Source of the DNA: Anoxybacillus sp050480245
Lineage (GTDB): Bacteria > Bacillota > Bacilli > Bacillales > Anoxybacillaceae
DNA length: 50,090 bases
Assembly: GCA_050480245.1 (NCBI GenBank)
Contig: JBCNEQ010000045.1
Direction: 5' to 3' (one strand)
A model generated the notes under the pieces. That model did no database searches and was not told the origin of the DNA. It was given only the letters and a program-made list of their open reading frames with translations. Made by a program: the position numbers and the translations under genes. Position 1 is the first letter of the stretch. Each line of letters opens with the position of its first letter. This document shows, piece by piece, positions 8,883-16,496 of the stretch.

Positions 8883-8938
8883 TTGCATATACAAGGTGAT
8901 GTGCGTATAATACGAGTATGAGAACGATTTCATTCGTT
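8883..8938 (+). promoter_or_regulatory. Promoter and possible operator of the sugar regulator gene
   Basis: TTGCAT (8883-8888), 17 bases, TATAAT (8906-8911). Just downstream is an imperfect inverted repeat AACGA-N6-TCGTT (8923-8938), a plausible LacI-type operator for autoregulation. I see no second copy ahead of the binding-protein gene. Confidence 0.6.
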
Positions 8939-8971
8939 TCTTTTCGATTGGAATGAGGGGGGAATGGGAGG

Positions 8972-9991
8972 ATGGCGACGATTGAAGATGTCGCCAAGCT
9001 AACAGGGCTTTCACGGACGACGGTTTCGCGCGTCATTAACAATCACCCGTACGTGTCAGAAGAGAAACGAAAGCTCGTGCTTGAAGCGATGGAAAGGCTA
9101 GGGTATGTACCGAATTCATCGGCTAGAAGTTTGCGGAATCAAAAAACGAGCATTTTAGCGTTATTTATTCCGCGCATTACAAATCCTTTTTTCAGCGAGC
9201 TTGTGGAAGCGACAGAAATGGCAGCAGCAGAACATGGTTATCAGCTTATTATTTGTCAGACGCGCTATTCGCCAGAAAAAGAATTAAACTACATGAATTT
9301 ATTAAAAACAAAACAAGTTGACGGGGTTATTTTAGCTTCTATTCACAATGAATGGAAAAAGCTAAAACCTTTTTTGCAATACGGGCCGATTGTCCTTTGC
9401 AATGAGTTTGATGATCGTGCAAACGTTCCAACCGTTCGGCTCGATCAAGTATACGGGGGATACATAGCGACAAAACATTTGCTCGAACAAGGCCATACGA
9501 AAATCGCATACTGTTCCGGCGGTTATCGAAGCAATGTGGCAAAGTCGCGTGAAATCGGTTTTAAAAAGGCGCTGGCGGAGTATAAAGTTTCATTTCATGA
9601 GCAGTATGCTTTTCGCGATGCGTTTCACATTGCGGATGGAAAGCGTGTGTTTCGAAAAATGATGGCGCTTTCAGAACGACCGACGGCTGTATTTACTGGA
9701 AGCGATGAAGTGGCCGCTGGCATTATATCGGAAGCGGTGAAATGCGGCTATCGTATCCCTGAAGACTTAGCAGTCGTCGGTTTCGATAATCAAGCTATTA
9801 CAGAGTTAACGAATCCGACAATTACGACGGTGCATCAACCGGTGAAACAAATGGCGCAAAAAGCAGTGGATGTGATCGTTGAAAAAATTCAAACAAAAAA
9901 ATATGAAACAAAGGAAATTTACGAGTTTCCACTTCAGCTTATTGTGCGCGCATCAACGATTGGTAGCAAGCTTCATCAACGTGAAGCTTGA
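8972..9991 (+). CDS. LacI family transcriptional regulator of the maltodextrin locus
   Basis: A 339-residue LacI/GalR repressor. The N-terminal helix-turn-helix is canonical (TIEDVAKLTGLSRTTVSRVI, residues 3-22) with the hinge VPNSSARSLR near 49-58. The rest is a periplasmic-binding-protein-like effector domain, with TGSDEVAAGI and PEDLAVVGFDNQ motifs typical of the family. The start is ATG 8972, supported by a G-rich ribosome site nine bases upstream and by the TIEDVA start typical of the family. It is followed by the binding protein, MalF, MalG and glucosidase genes in the same direction, so it most likely senses an oligosaccharide from that pathway. Confidence 0.9.
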   Translation: MATIEDVAKLTGLSRTTVSRVINNHPYVSEEKRKLVLEAMERLGYVPNSSARSLRNQKTSILALFIPRITNPFFSELVEATEMAAAEHGYQLIICQTRYSPEKELNYMNLLKTKQVDGVILASIHNEWKKLKPFLQYGPIVLCNEFDDRANVPTVRLDQVYGGYIATKHLLEQGHTKIAYCSGGYRSNVAKSREIGFKKALAEYKVSFHEQYAFRDAFHIADGKRVFRKMMALSERPTAVFTGSDEVAAGIISEAVKCGYRIPEDLAVVGFDNQAITELTNPTITTVHQPVKQMAQKAVDVIVEKIQTKKYETKEIYEFPLQLIVRASTIGSKLHQREA

Positions 9992-10026
9992 CATACATTC
10001 CAATTTAAATATAAGGGGGATTTTTC

Positions 10027-11334
10027 ATGAAGAAGGCAACAAAATTTTCTTCTGCATTGTTAGCGCTTACGCTCGGATTGACAGCATGCTCTAGCGGTCA
10101 AGACACAGGGACGAAAGAAACAACGGATAAAAACGATGATACAAAAAAATCGGAAGAAGTTGTAAAAATCGTTTATGCTCGTGGTAAAGATGCGACAAAA
10201 GCAACTGAAGAAATTGTCAAAGCGTTTGAAGCAAAATATCCGAACATTGACGTAGAGTTCCGCGAAATGCCTTCAGACACAGGGGCTCAGCATGATGCAT
10301 ACGTCACCATGTTAAACGCTAAATCGTCTGAAATTGACGTCATGGATTTGGACGTTGTTTGGCCAGCAGAGTTTGCACAAGCTGGATACGTTCTTCCGCT
10401 TGATCGTTTCATCGAAAAAGATGGCATTGATTTAAGTGCATACAACCAAGGTGCGCTTGCCGCTGGGAATTTCGATGGAAAACAATGGGCGATGCCAAAA
10501 TTTATTGACACAGGATTATTATTTTATCGTAAAGATATCGTACCAGAAGATAAAGTGCCAAAAACATGGGATGAGTTGTTAGCCGCTGCACGTGAGTTTA
10601 AAGGAAAAGGCGGTACACAATTCGGATATTTAATGCAAGCGAAACAATATGAAGGGTTAGTATGTAATGCGATTGAATTTATTGCGGCATACGGTGGAAA
10701 AATTGTTGATGAAAACAACAATGTAGTCGTCAACAGCCCTGAAACAATTAAAGGATTAAAGAAAATGGTTGAAATTGCAACGTCTGACGTTGTGCCAAGC
10801 AACATTACGACATTTACAGAACCAGAATCTCATACAGCGTTTATTGAAGGTCAATCGCCATTTATTCGCAACTGGCCATACCAATACGCGTTAGCAAACG
10901 ATCCAGAACAATCAAAAATCGTTGACAAAGTCGGCGTTGCGCCACTACCAGCGGGTGATAAAGGGTCAGCTGCTGCATTAGGTGGATGGATGACAGCAAT
11001 TAACGCATATTCGAAAAATAAAGAAGCAGCTTGGGAATTTGTGAAATTTATGACTGGTCCAGAAGGTCAAAAAATTTCTGCGATTTACGGCGGTTTAGCA
11101 CCAACGCTTCCAGAACTATTTAAAGACGAAGAAGTGTTAAAAGCGAACCCATTCTTTGCAGAACAAGGATTTGTTGACGGATTAAATGCAGCAGTACCAC
11201 GTCCAGTTGTACCGAACTATCCAGAAGTGTCTGAAATTATTCAAATTAACGTATCAAAAGCGATTGCAGGACAAATTACAGTTGAAGAAGCAGTTGCGAA
11301 CATGGAAAAAGAAATTAAAGCAGTGATGCAGTAG
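10027..11334 (+). CDS. malE: Extracellular sugar-binding lipoprotein of an ABC importer (MalE-like)
   Basis: A 435-residue family 1 solute-binding protein. The signal peptide ends in the lipobox LTAC with lipidated Cys21, followed by a Ser/Gly/Thr-rich linker; the mature protein is anchored outside the membrane. Domain features include KAFEAKYPNIDVEF, DVMDLDVVWPAEFAQAGYVLPLD, a repeated PFIRNWPY segment and GGWMTAINAYSK. These resemble trehalose/maltose-type binding proteins. It is the first gene of the transport operon (malE-malF-malG-malL), with strong AAGGGGG ahead of ATG 10027. A stable hairpin follows it. Maltodextrin or isomalto-oligosaccharide is the likely ligand, inferred from the neighbouring glucosidase. 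Confidence 0.85.
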   Translation: MKKATKFSSALLALTLGLTACSSGQDTGTKETTDKNDDTKKSEEVVKIVYARGKDATKATEEIVKAFEAKYPNIDVEFREMPSDTGAQHDAYVTMLNAKSSEIDVMDLDVVWPAEFAQAGYVLPLDRFIEKDGIDLSAYNQGALAAGNFDGKQWAMPKFIDTGLLFYRKDIVPEDKVPKTWDELLAAAREFKGKGGTQFGYLMQAKQYEGLVCNAIEFIAAYGGKIVDENNNVVVNSPETIKGLKKMVEIATSDVVPSNITTFTEPESHTAFIEGQSPFIRNWPYQYALANDPEQSKIVDKVGVAPLPAGDKGSAAALGGWMTAINAYSKNKEAAWEFVKFMTGPEGQKISAIYGGLAPTLPELFKDEEVLKANPFFAEQGFVDGLNAAVPRPVVPNYPEVSEIIQINVSKAIAGQITVEEAVANMEKEIKAVMQ

Positions 11335-11341
11335 TTGCACG

Positions 11342-11376
11342 TTAGCCTTCAGCCTCATATGAGCGCTGAAGGCTAA
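11342..11376 (+). other. Intercistronic hairpin between malE and malF
   Basis: A perfect 12-bp stem (TTAGCCTTCAGC with GCTGAAGGCTAA) and an 11-base loop that itself contains CTCATATGAG. No T-run follows, so it looks like an mRNA 3' stabiliser or processing block rather than a full terminator. It would raise binding protein above permease, a common need in such operons. Confidence 0.65.
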
Positions 11377-11403
11377 ATCCTTTGCATAAAGGGGGAACAA
11401 CGA

Positions 11404-12699
11404 GTGAAAAACGAAAAAAAATCGGAGCGCCGTTTAGCGTATATTCTTGTTGCTCCGTCGCTTTTGCTTATTTTAGCTGTCGCCATTTGGCCAGTCATTC
11501 AGTCATTTTATTTCAGTTTATTTGACTATCGTCTCAACAATCCAGCGAAATCTTCTCTCCATCTTGATTACAGCTTAAACTTAGAACGATATTTAGAAAG
11601 TTATCCGTTTTTAATGAACACATTAAAACAAGAAATTTCACAAGCAACAGGTGAGGAAAAGGAGAAGCTCACGTCATTACAAGAGCGACTACAACAAGTC
11701 GATGAAGAAATTCGTGCCGATGAAGACGTGGCGAAACGGTATGAACAAGTAGATGAAATTTTAAATAATTTTGAAGTACCGAGTGAAGAAATAAAAATTG
11801 TTTCGATTGATGAACAAGCGGCAAAAGATTTAATAGAAACGATGCAAGATGCTAAACAAACGTTAAAAACGTTAAATGAAAACGGACAATTAAAACAAGG
11901 GGACAAATTAACAGGGCTTGCGAACGGATTAAGCGGGGCGGTTATTGAACCGAACTTTGTTGGTTTGGCTCATTATAAAAACTATTTTACGGATGCTCGC
12001 TTATGGAAAGCGCTTTGGAATACAACTGTATTTACGGTTATTTCTGTATCCATTGAATTAGTGCTCGGTTTAGCGATCGCGCTGTTGATTAATAAAGCGT
12101 TTTTTGGACGCGGACTTGTCCGAGCAACGATTTTAATTCCGTGGGCGATTCCGACAGCCGTATCCGCGTTAATGTGGAAATTTTTATATGATGGACAAAA
12201 CGGAATTGTTGCAAAATACTTCGCGGATATCGGAATTATTAATGATATGAGTGAGCTACTCACGACAGGAACAGGAGCAATGTTTGCTGTCATTTTCGCT
12301 GACGTTTGGAAAACGACCCCATACATGGCATTATTACTGCTTGCTGGTTTGCAAACGATCCCAAGCTCACTATACGAGGCGGCATCGATTGACGGAGCGA
12401 CAAAATGGCAACAGTTTGTCAAAATTACGTTACCGCTTTTAAAATCAAGTATTCTCGTTGCGCTTTTGTTCCGTACGCTTGATGCGTTTCGTGTGTTTGA
12501 CTTAATTTTCGTTTTAACAGGCGGAGGACCAGCGAACTCGACAGAAACGATCTCGATCTTAGCGTATAAAGTCATGTTCTCGCAAACAAACTTCGGTGGT
12601 GGTTCAGCGTTAGCGGTGATCGTTTTCATTTGCGTAGCGATCATTTCGACAATTTACATTAAATTTTTAGGTGCTGACCTCATTTCTGACCGAAAATAG
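11404..12699 (+). CDS. malF: Sugar ABC transporter permease MalF-like, with a long outer insertion
   Basis: A 431-residue inner-membrane permease. The first helix is at about residues 12-36. The core membrane domain starts at FVGLAHYKNYF (about 185-195) and holds five further helices plus the EAA loop ASIDGATKWQQFVKITLPLL (about 325-345), which docks on the ATPase. Between them, residues 43-184 are an acidic, Lys/Glu/Gln-rich helical segment, probably coiled coil, exposed outside; most two-permease sugar systems have only a short link there. GTG start at 11404 with AAAGGGGG upstream. No ATPase gene is present in the locus, so a shared MsmX-type ATPase encoded elsewhere is likely. Confidence 0.86.
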   Translation: MKNEKKSERRLAYILVAPSLLLILAVAIWPVIQSFYFSLFDYRLNNPAKSSLHLDYSLNLERYLESYPFLMNTLKQEISQATGEEKEKLTSLQERLQQVDEEIRADEDVAKRYEQVDEILNNFEVPSEEIKIVSIDEQAAKDLIETMQDAKQTLKTLNENGQLKQGDKLTGLANGLSGAVIEPNFVGLAHYKNYFTDARLWKALWNTTVFTVISVSIELVLGLAIALLINKAFFGRGLVRATILIPWAIPTAVSALMWKFLYDGQNGIVAKYFADIGIINDMSELLTTGTGAMFAVIFADVWKTTPYMALLLLAGLQTIPSSLYEAASIDGATKWQQFVKITLPLLKSSILVALLFRTLDAFRVFDLIFVLTGGGPANSTETISILAYKVMFSQTNFGGGSALAVIVFICVAIISTIYIKFLGADLISDRK

Positions 12700-12710
12700 G
12701 AGGTGCAACG

Positions 12711-13538
12711 ATGCAAAAGAAAGCCGGTCCATTGTTTTACGTGTTTTTATTTATTTTCGTTTTTTTAGTCATGTTTCCATTTTTGTGGATTTTGTTAAGT
12801 TCGATTAAGCCATTGAGCGAACTGTTTGGAGAAGAAGCGTTCAATTGGTTTACGAGCCATCCGACGTTAAAAAGTTACGTTTCCGTTTTTGTCAATTATC
12901 CGTTTTTAAAATATTTATGGAACAGTACGGTGATCGCGACAATTACAACGGTGTACACTGTGTTTGTTGCCGCGTTTGCCGCATATGCAATTGCTCGTTT
13001 AGATTTCAAAGGAAAATCGGTCATTCTTGGCATCGTGTTATCGGTGTCGATGTTTCCGCAAATTGCGACTATTTCACCGATTTACATGTTTGTGAAAAAG
13101 TTTGAGTTAACAAATAGTTATTTAGGGTTAATTATTCCGTATACGACGTTTGCGTTGCCGCTTTCGATTTGGCTATTAGTGACGTTTTTCCGTAAAATTC
13201 CGTTCGATTTAGAAGAAGCAGCGAAAATGGACGGGGCAACACCGTTGCAGACGTATTTTAAAGTCATTTTACCATTAGCTGTACCAGGTATTTTTACGAC
13301 ATCCATTCTCGTTTTCATCGCGGCATGGAACGAATTTTTATTCGCGCTAACGATTAACACAGCAGAAAATTATAAAACGGTACCGGTTGGGATCGCGATG
13401 TTCCAAGGGCAATATACGATTCCATGGGGCGAAATTTCAGCAGCAACGGTCATTGTGACGATTCCGCTCGTCATTATGGTATTATTATTCCAACGCCACA
13501 TCGTATCGGGCTTAACGTCCGGTTCAGTAAAAGAATAA
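12711..13538 (+). CDS. malG: Sugar ABC transporter permease MalG-like
   Basis: A 275-residue inner-membrane permease with six predicted helices. The EAA motif reads EEAAKMDGATPLQTYFKVILPLA near residues 165-187, and the C-terminus ends in the MalG-type QRHIVSGLTSGSVKE. It pairs with the MalF-like subunit to form the channel. The start has AGGAGGTGCAACG directly upstream and lies 11 bases behind malF; the glucosidase gene follows after 18 bases, so all are co-transcribed. Confidence 0.9.
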   Translation: MQKKAGPLFYVFLFIFVFLVMFPFLWILLSSIKPLSELFGEEAFNWFTSHPTLKSYVSVFVNYPFLKYLWNSTVIATITTVYTVFVAAFAAYAIARLDFKGKSVILGIVLSVSMFPQIATISPIYMFVKKFELTNSYLGLIIPYTTFALPLSIWLLVTFFRKIPFDLEEAAKMDGATPLQTYFKVILPLAVPGIFTTSILVFIAAWNEFLFALTINTAENYKTVPVGIAMFQGQYTIPWGEISAATVIVTIPLVIMVLLFQRHIVSGLTSGSVKE

Positions 13539-13556
13539 TGGAGAGGGGAGAAGAAG

Positions 13557-15266
13557 ATGGAATCGATTCCAAAAACGAAACAATGGTGGAAAGAAGCAGT
13601 CGTGTATCAAATTTATCCGCGCAGTTTTAAAGATTCAAATGGGGACGGAATTGGCGATTTGCGCGGCATCATCGAAAAATTAGATTATTTACAAGAGCTT
13701 GGCGTCGATGTCGTTTGGTTATCGCCTGTATATAAGTCGCCAAACGACGATAACGGCTATGACATTAGCGACTATCAAGACATTATGGACGAGTTTGGTA
13801 CGCTCGCTGACTGGGACGAACTGCTTCACGAAATGCATGCACGCGGCATGAAATTAGTGATGGATTTAGTCGTCAACCATACGTCTGACGAACATCATTG
13901 GTTTATTGAATCGCGCAAGTCAAAAGACAATCCGTATCGCGACTATTACATTTGGCGCCCAGGAAAAGACGGAAAAGAGCCGAACAATTGGCAATCGTTT
14001 TTCAGCGGTTCCGCTTGGCAATACGACGAAGCAACAGGAGAATATTATTTACACTTATTTTCAAAAAAACAACCAGATTTAAACTGGGAAAATGAAAAGG
14101 TGCGCGAAGAGATTTTTAACATGATGACATGGTGGTTAGACCGTGGCATTGACGGATTCCGGATGGATGTTATCAACTTATTATCAAAAGTAGAAGGTTT
14201 GCCAGATGCGCCGGTGACAAATCCAAACGATCGTTATCAATGGGGCGGTCAATATTTTGTGAACGGTCCGAAATTAATGGACTATTTGCGTGAAATGAAA
14301 GAAAAAGTATTAAGCAAATATGACATTATGACAGTCGGCGAAACACCAATGGTCACGACAGACGATGCGATTCGATTTACGAACGAGCAAGATGGCGTTA
14401 TGAATATGTTGTTTCAATTTGAGCATATGGATGTTGATTCGAAGCCAGGAAGTCCGCTTGGGAAATGGGACATTCAACCGTGGAAATTGACCGACTTGAA
14501 AAAAATTATGAGCAAGTGGCAAGTGGAACTTCACGGAAAAGGGTGGAACTCACTCTATTTAGAAAATCACGATCAACCGCGTTCTGTTTCGCGTTTTGGT
14601 GACGACAAAACGTATCGGGTAGAAAGTGCAAAAATGTTAGCGACATGGCTACATATGATGCAAGGAACGCCATACATTTATCAAGGACAAGAAATCGGTA
14701 TGACGAACGTTGCCTTTCCATCGATTGAATATTATCGCGACGTGGAAACGATTAATTTATGGAACGATGTTGTAGTAAACAAAGGGTATGATCCAGACAA
14801 AATATTAAAGGCGATTCATTATCGCGGTCGCGACAATGCACGTACGCCAATGCAATGGGATGCGACAGAACACGCAGGCTTTACGACGGGCACTCCGTGG
14901 ATTAATGTAAATCCGAATTATCGCGACATTAACGTTGAACAAGCGTTGAAAGATGAAAACTCGGTGTTCCATTATTATAAAAAACTCATTCGCCTTCGAA
15001 AAGAACATCCGATTATCGTATACGGTTCATACGAGTTACTTCTTGAAGATGATGAACAAATTTATGCGTACGTACGCAAGTTCAACGATGAACAACTGCT
15101 CGTTATCACGAATTTTAGTAGCGAGCAGCCAACATTTACATTGCCGTCACACATCACATTTACGGAAAAACAACTGCTCATTAGCAACTATGCGGTCGAT
15201 GAAAATGAATCGCTTGACACGATTGTGCTAAAACCGTATGAAGCACGCGTTTATAAATTAAAGTAA
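13557..15266 (+). CDS. malL: GH13 oligo-1,6-glucosidase (alpha-glucosidase)
   Basis: A 569-residue cytosolic glycoside hydrolase of family 13 (subfamily 31 type) that releases glucose from imported oligosaccharides. Conserved regions: MDLVVNHTSDEH (102-113), GIDGFRMDVIN with nucleophile Asp204, VGETPM with acid/base Glu262, and ENHDQPR with Asp339. The residue after the nucleophile is Val205, the state found in isomaltases and oligo-1,6-glucosidases; maltase-type enzymes usually have Thr or Ala there. That points to alpha-1,6 links (isomaltose, panose) as good substrates. No signal peptide. Last gene of the operon. Confidence 0.92.
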   Translation: MESIPKTKQWWKEAVVYQIYPRSFKDSNGDGIGDLRGIIEKLDYLQELGVDVVWLSPVYKSPNDDNGYDISDYQDIMDEFGTLADWDELLHEMHARGMKLVMDLVVNHTSDEHHWFIESRKSKDNPYRDYYIWRPGKDGKEPNNWQSFFSGSAWQYDEATGEYYLHLFSKKQPDLNWENEKVREEIFNMMTWWLDRGIDGFRMDVINLLSKVEGLPDAPVTNPNDRYQWGGQYFVNGPKLMDYLREMKEKVLSKYDIMTVGETPMVTTDDAIRFTNEQDGVMNMLFQFEHMDVDSKPGSPLGKWDIQPWKLTDLKKIMSKWQVELHGKGWNSLYLENHDQPRSVSRFGDDKTYRVESAKMLATWLHMMQGTPYIYQGQEIGMTNVAFPSIEYYRDVETINLWNDVVVNKGYDPDKILKAIHYRGRDNARTPMQWDATEHAGFTTGTPWINVNPNYRDINVEQALKDENSVFHYYKKLIRLRKEHPIIVYGSYELLLEDDEQIYAYVRKFNDEQLLVITNFSSEQPTFTLPSHITFTEKQLLISNYAVDENESLDTIVLKPYEARVYKLK

Positions 15267-15299
15267 AAAAGCAGCCACATTGGCTGCCTTTTTACTTTA
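15259..15299. terminator. Terminator behind the glucosidase gene
   Basis: Stem GCAGCCA / TGGCTGC with loop CAT, flanked by AAAAAA on the left and CTTTTTACTTT on the right. The A- and T-rich flanks let it serve the convergent yhfH gene too. Confidence 0.85.
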
Positions 15300-15428
15300 A
15301 CAAGAAACGTTTAAACATTGCGCACAAACATTTCCGTAACATTCATGTTGTTCTTCCATTTCTTCGCCGCACTCGCAACATGTTTTCGGTGGCAACTTTT
15401 TATAAAATTCAGACATTTTTTCTAACAT
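15297..15428 (-). CDS. yhfH: YhfH family small zinc-ribbon-like protein
   Basis: A 43-residue protein. It starts MLEKMSEFYKKLPPKTCCEC and contains three CxxC-like pairs: CCECGEEMEEQHECYG and CAQC, plus a terminal Cys. This matches the YhfH family, tiny Bacillus proteins next to yhfI. The cysteines suggest a bound zinc ion. ATG at 15428 is preceded by GGATGGAGAG. Its 3' end overlaps the bidirectional terminator behind the glucosidase gene. The function is unknown; the divergent neighbour yhfI is the usual partner. Confidence 0.8.
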   Translation of the reverse strand: MLEKMSEFYKKLPPKTCCECGEEMEEQHECYGNVCAQCLNVSC

Positions 15429-15581
15429 AACTCTCCATCCCCTTCGCTTTTGTTGACTTTATTGTATTATAACAGATATATATTTGTCAATAGTTGTTTT
15501 ATAACATTTGTGCATGTGAAATTTGTTCAGAAATTTGGTATTGTGTAGTTGTACACATTTTTGCGAGGAAGGTGAATACAT

Positions 15582-16316
15582 ATGAAAGTGACGGTTATCG
15601 GTTATTGGGGAGCGTTTCCAAAAAAGAATGAGGCGACGTCATGTTACTTATTTGAACACGACGGTTTTCGTTTATTAGTGGACTGTGGAAGCGGAGCGTT
15701 AGCGCAACTTCAAAACGTCATCGACATTGAGCAAATTGATGCGGTTATCATATCGCATTATCATCACGACCATGTCGCAGATATCGGACCGCTTCAATAC
15801 GCGCGACTCATTAAGAAAAATTTAGGCGCACATTTGCCTGAGCTTCCTATTTATGGACATTCGTTTGATCGGGATGGATTCGCACGCCTTGCTCATAAAG
15901 GAGTGACGAAAGCGGTGGCGTACGATCCGAACGATGAGCTTCATATCGGTCCATTTACGATTACGTTTATGCCGACAGAACATCCAGCTGTTTGTTATGC
16001 GATGCGCATTTGTGCAGGAGAAAAGACGGTCGTATACACAGCAGATTCTAGTTATTTGCCTGAGTTTGTTCCTTTTGCAAAACATGCGGACGTACTGATT
16101 TGCGAATGCAACTTTTATGCCGGGCAACAAGCGAAACAAGCAGGGCATATGACGAGCGAGGAAGCGGCAACGATCGCGCGAGACGCTGGCGTTAAAACAT
16201 TGCTACTAACGCACTTACCTCATTTCGGTAACGTTGAACAACTTGCGGACGAAGCAAAAACGATTTTTCATGGCGACGTGCATATAGCAAAAACGAGATG
16301 GACATGGGAAGGGTAG
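15582..16316 (+). CDS. yhfI: MBL-fold metallohydrolase (YhfI-like)
   Basis: A 244-residue metallo-beta-lactamase-fold hydrolase of the RNase Z-like/YhfI group. The metal motif HYHHDH lies at residues 59-64, with later ligands at TEHPAV, YTADSSY and LTHLPH. The length fits the family, and it lacks the beta-CASP and KH additions of larger nucleases. The substrate is unknown; cyclic-nucleotide phosphodiesterase or tRNA-processing activity occurs in relatives. GAGGAAGGTG precedes ATG 15582. Upstream (15429-15581) is an AT-rich stretch with no promoter of clear spacing; TGTGTA-GTTG-TACACA (15542-15557) is a small inverted repeat. Confidence 0.85.
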   Translation: MKVTVIGYWGAFPKKNEATSCYLFEHDGFRLLVDCGSGALAQLQNVIDIEQIDAVIISHYHHDHVADIGPLQYARLIKKNLGAHLPELPIYGHSFDRDGFARLAHKGVTKAVAYDPNDELHIGPFTITFMPTEHPAVCYAMRICAGEKTVVYTADSSYLPEFVPFAKHADVLICECNFYAGQQAKQAGHMTSEEAATIARDAGVKTLLLTHLPHFGNVEQLADEAKTIFHGDVHIAKTRWTWEG

Positions 16317-16336
16317 CGATCAGCTACCTTGTTTTT
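16310..16336 (+). terminator. Terminator of yhfI
   Basis: GGTAGC-GATCA-GCTACC followed by TTGTTTTT; the 5' arm contains the yhfI stop. Confidence 0.75.
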
Positions 16337-16384
16337 ATAATTAAAATTCAGAAAATTTTTAATATAAACTTGACGATGAATCGG

Positions 16385-16423
16385 AAAGGAGGGAAAATGT
16401 AAGTGATAACGCTTACAAAATAA
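16385..16423 (+). promoter_or_regulatory. Leader with cre site and possible six-residue leader peptide
   Basis: On the minus strand 16404-16418 reads TTGTAAGCGTTATCA, a full match to the CcpA cre consensus WTGNAARCGNWWWCA. Ahead of it AAAGGAGGG (16385-16393) is an excellent ribosome site. Nine bases on, GTG at 16403 opens a six-codon frame MITLTK ending at TAA (16421-16423), and an ATG-TAA start-stop lies in between (16397-16402). So a translated mini-ORF carrying the cre sequence sits upstream of a terminator and the DUF294 gene. It is either a leader peptide or the relic start of a lost gene. Confidence 0.6.
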
Positions 16424-16445
16424 TCGGAAATTAACCGTCTGAGAT

Positions 16446-16478
16446 AAAACAGCGTCTGTGCAAACAGATGCTGTTTTT
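16446..16478 (+). terminator. Leader terminator or attenuator before the DUF294 gene
   Basis: A 13-bp stem, AAAACAGCGTCTG with CAGATGCTGTTTT (one G-U pair), is followed directly by T. Only 19 bases separate it from the DUF294 start codon. Its position suggests it either ends the upstream mini-transcript or attenuates the downstream pair. Confidence 0.75.
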
Positions 16479-16496
16479 ATAAGGGAGGGGGAATGA

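Noticed and set aside
9988..10015. TTGACA-N16-TATAAG upstream of malE as a promoter
   Set aside because: Its transcript would start only about five bases before the malE ATG, downstream of the ribosome site. More likely the hexamers are chance at the end of the LacI gene; the AAGCTTCA/TGAAGCTT hairpin (9968-9989) overlapping it has no T-run.
15470..15510. AT-rich stretch with TTGACA and TATAAT-like hexamers on the minus strand as a strong yhfH promoter
   Set aside because: The spacer is about 13 bases, too short for a normal promoter; not annotated as one.
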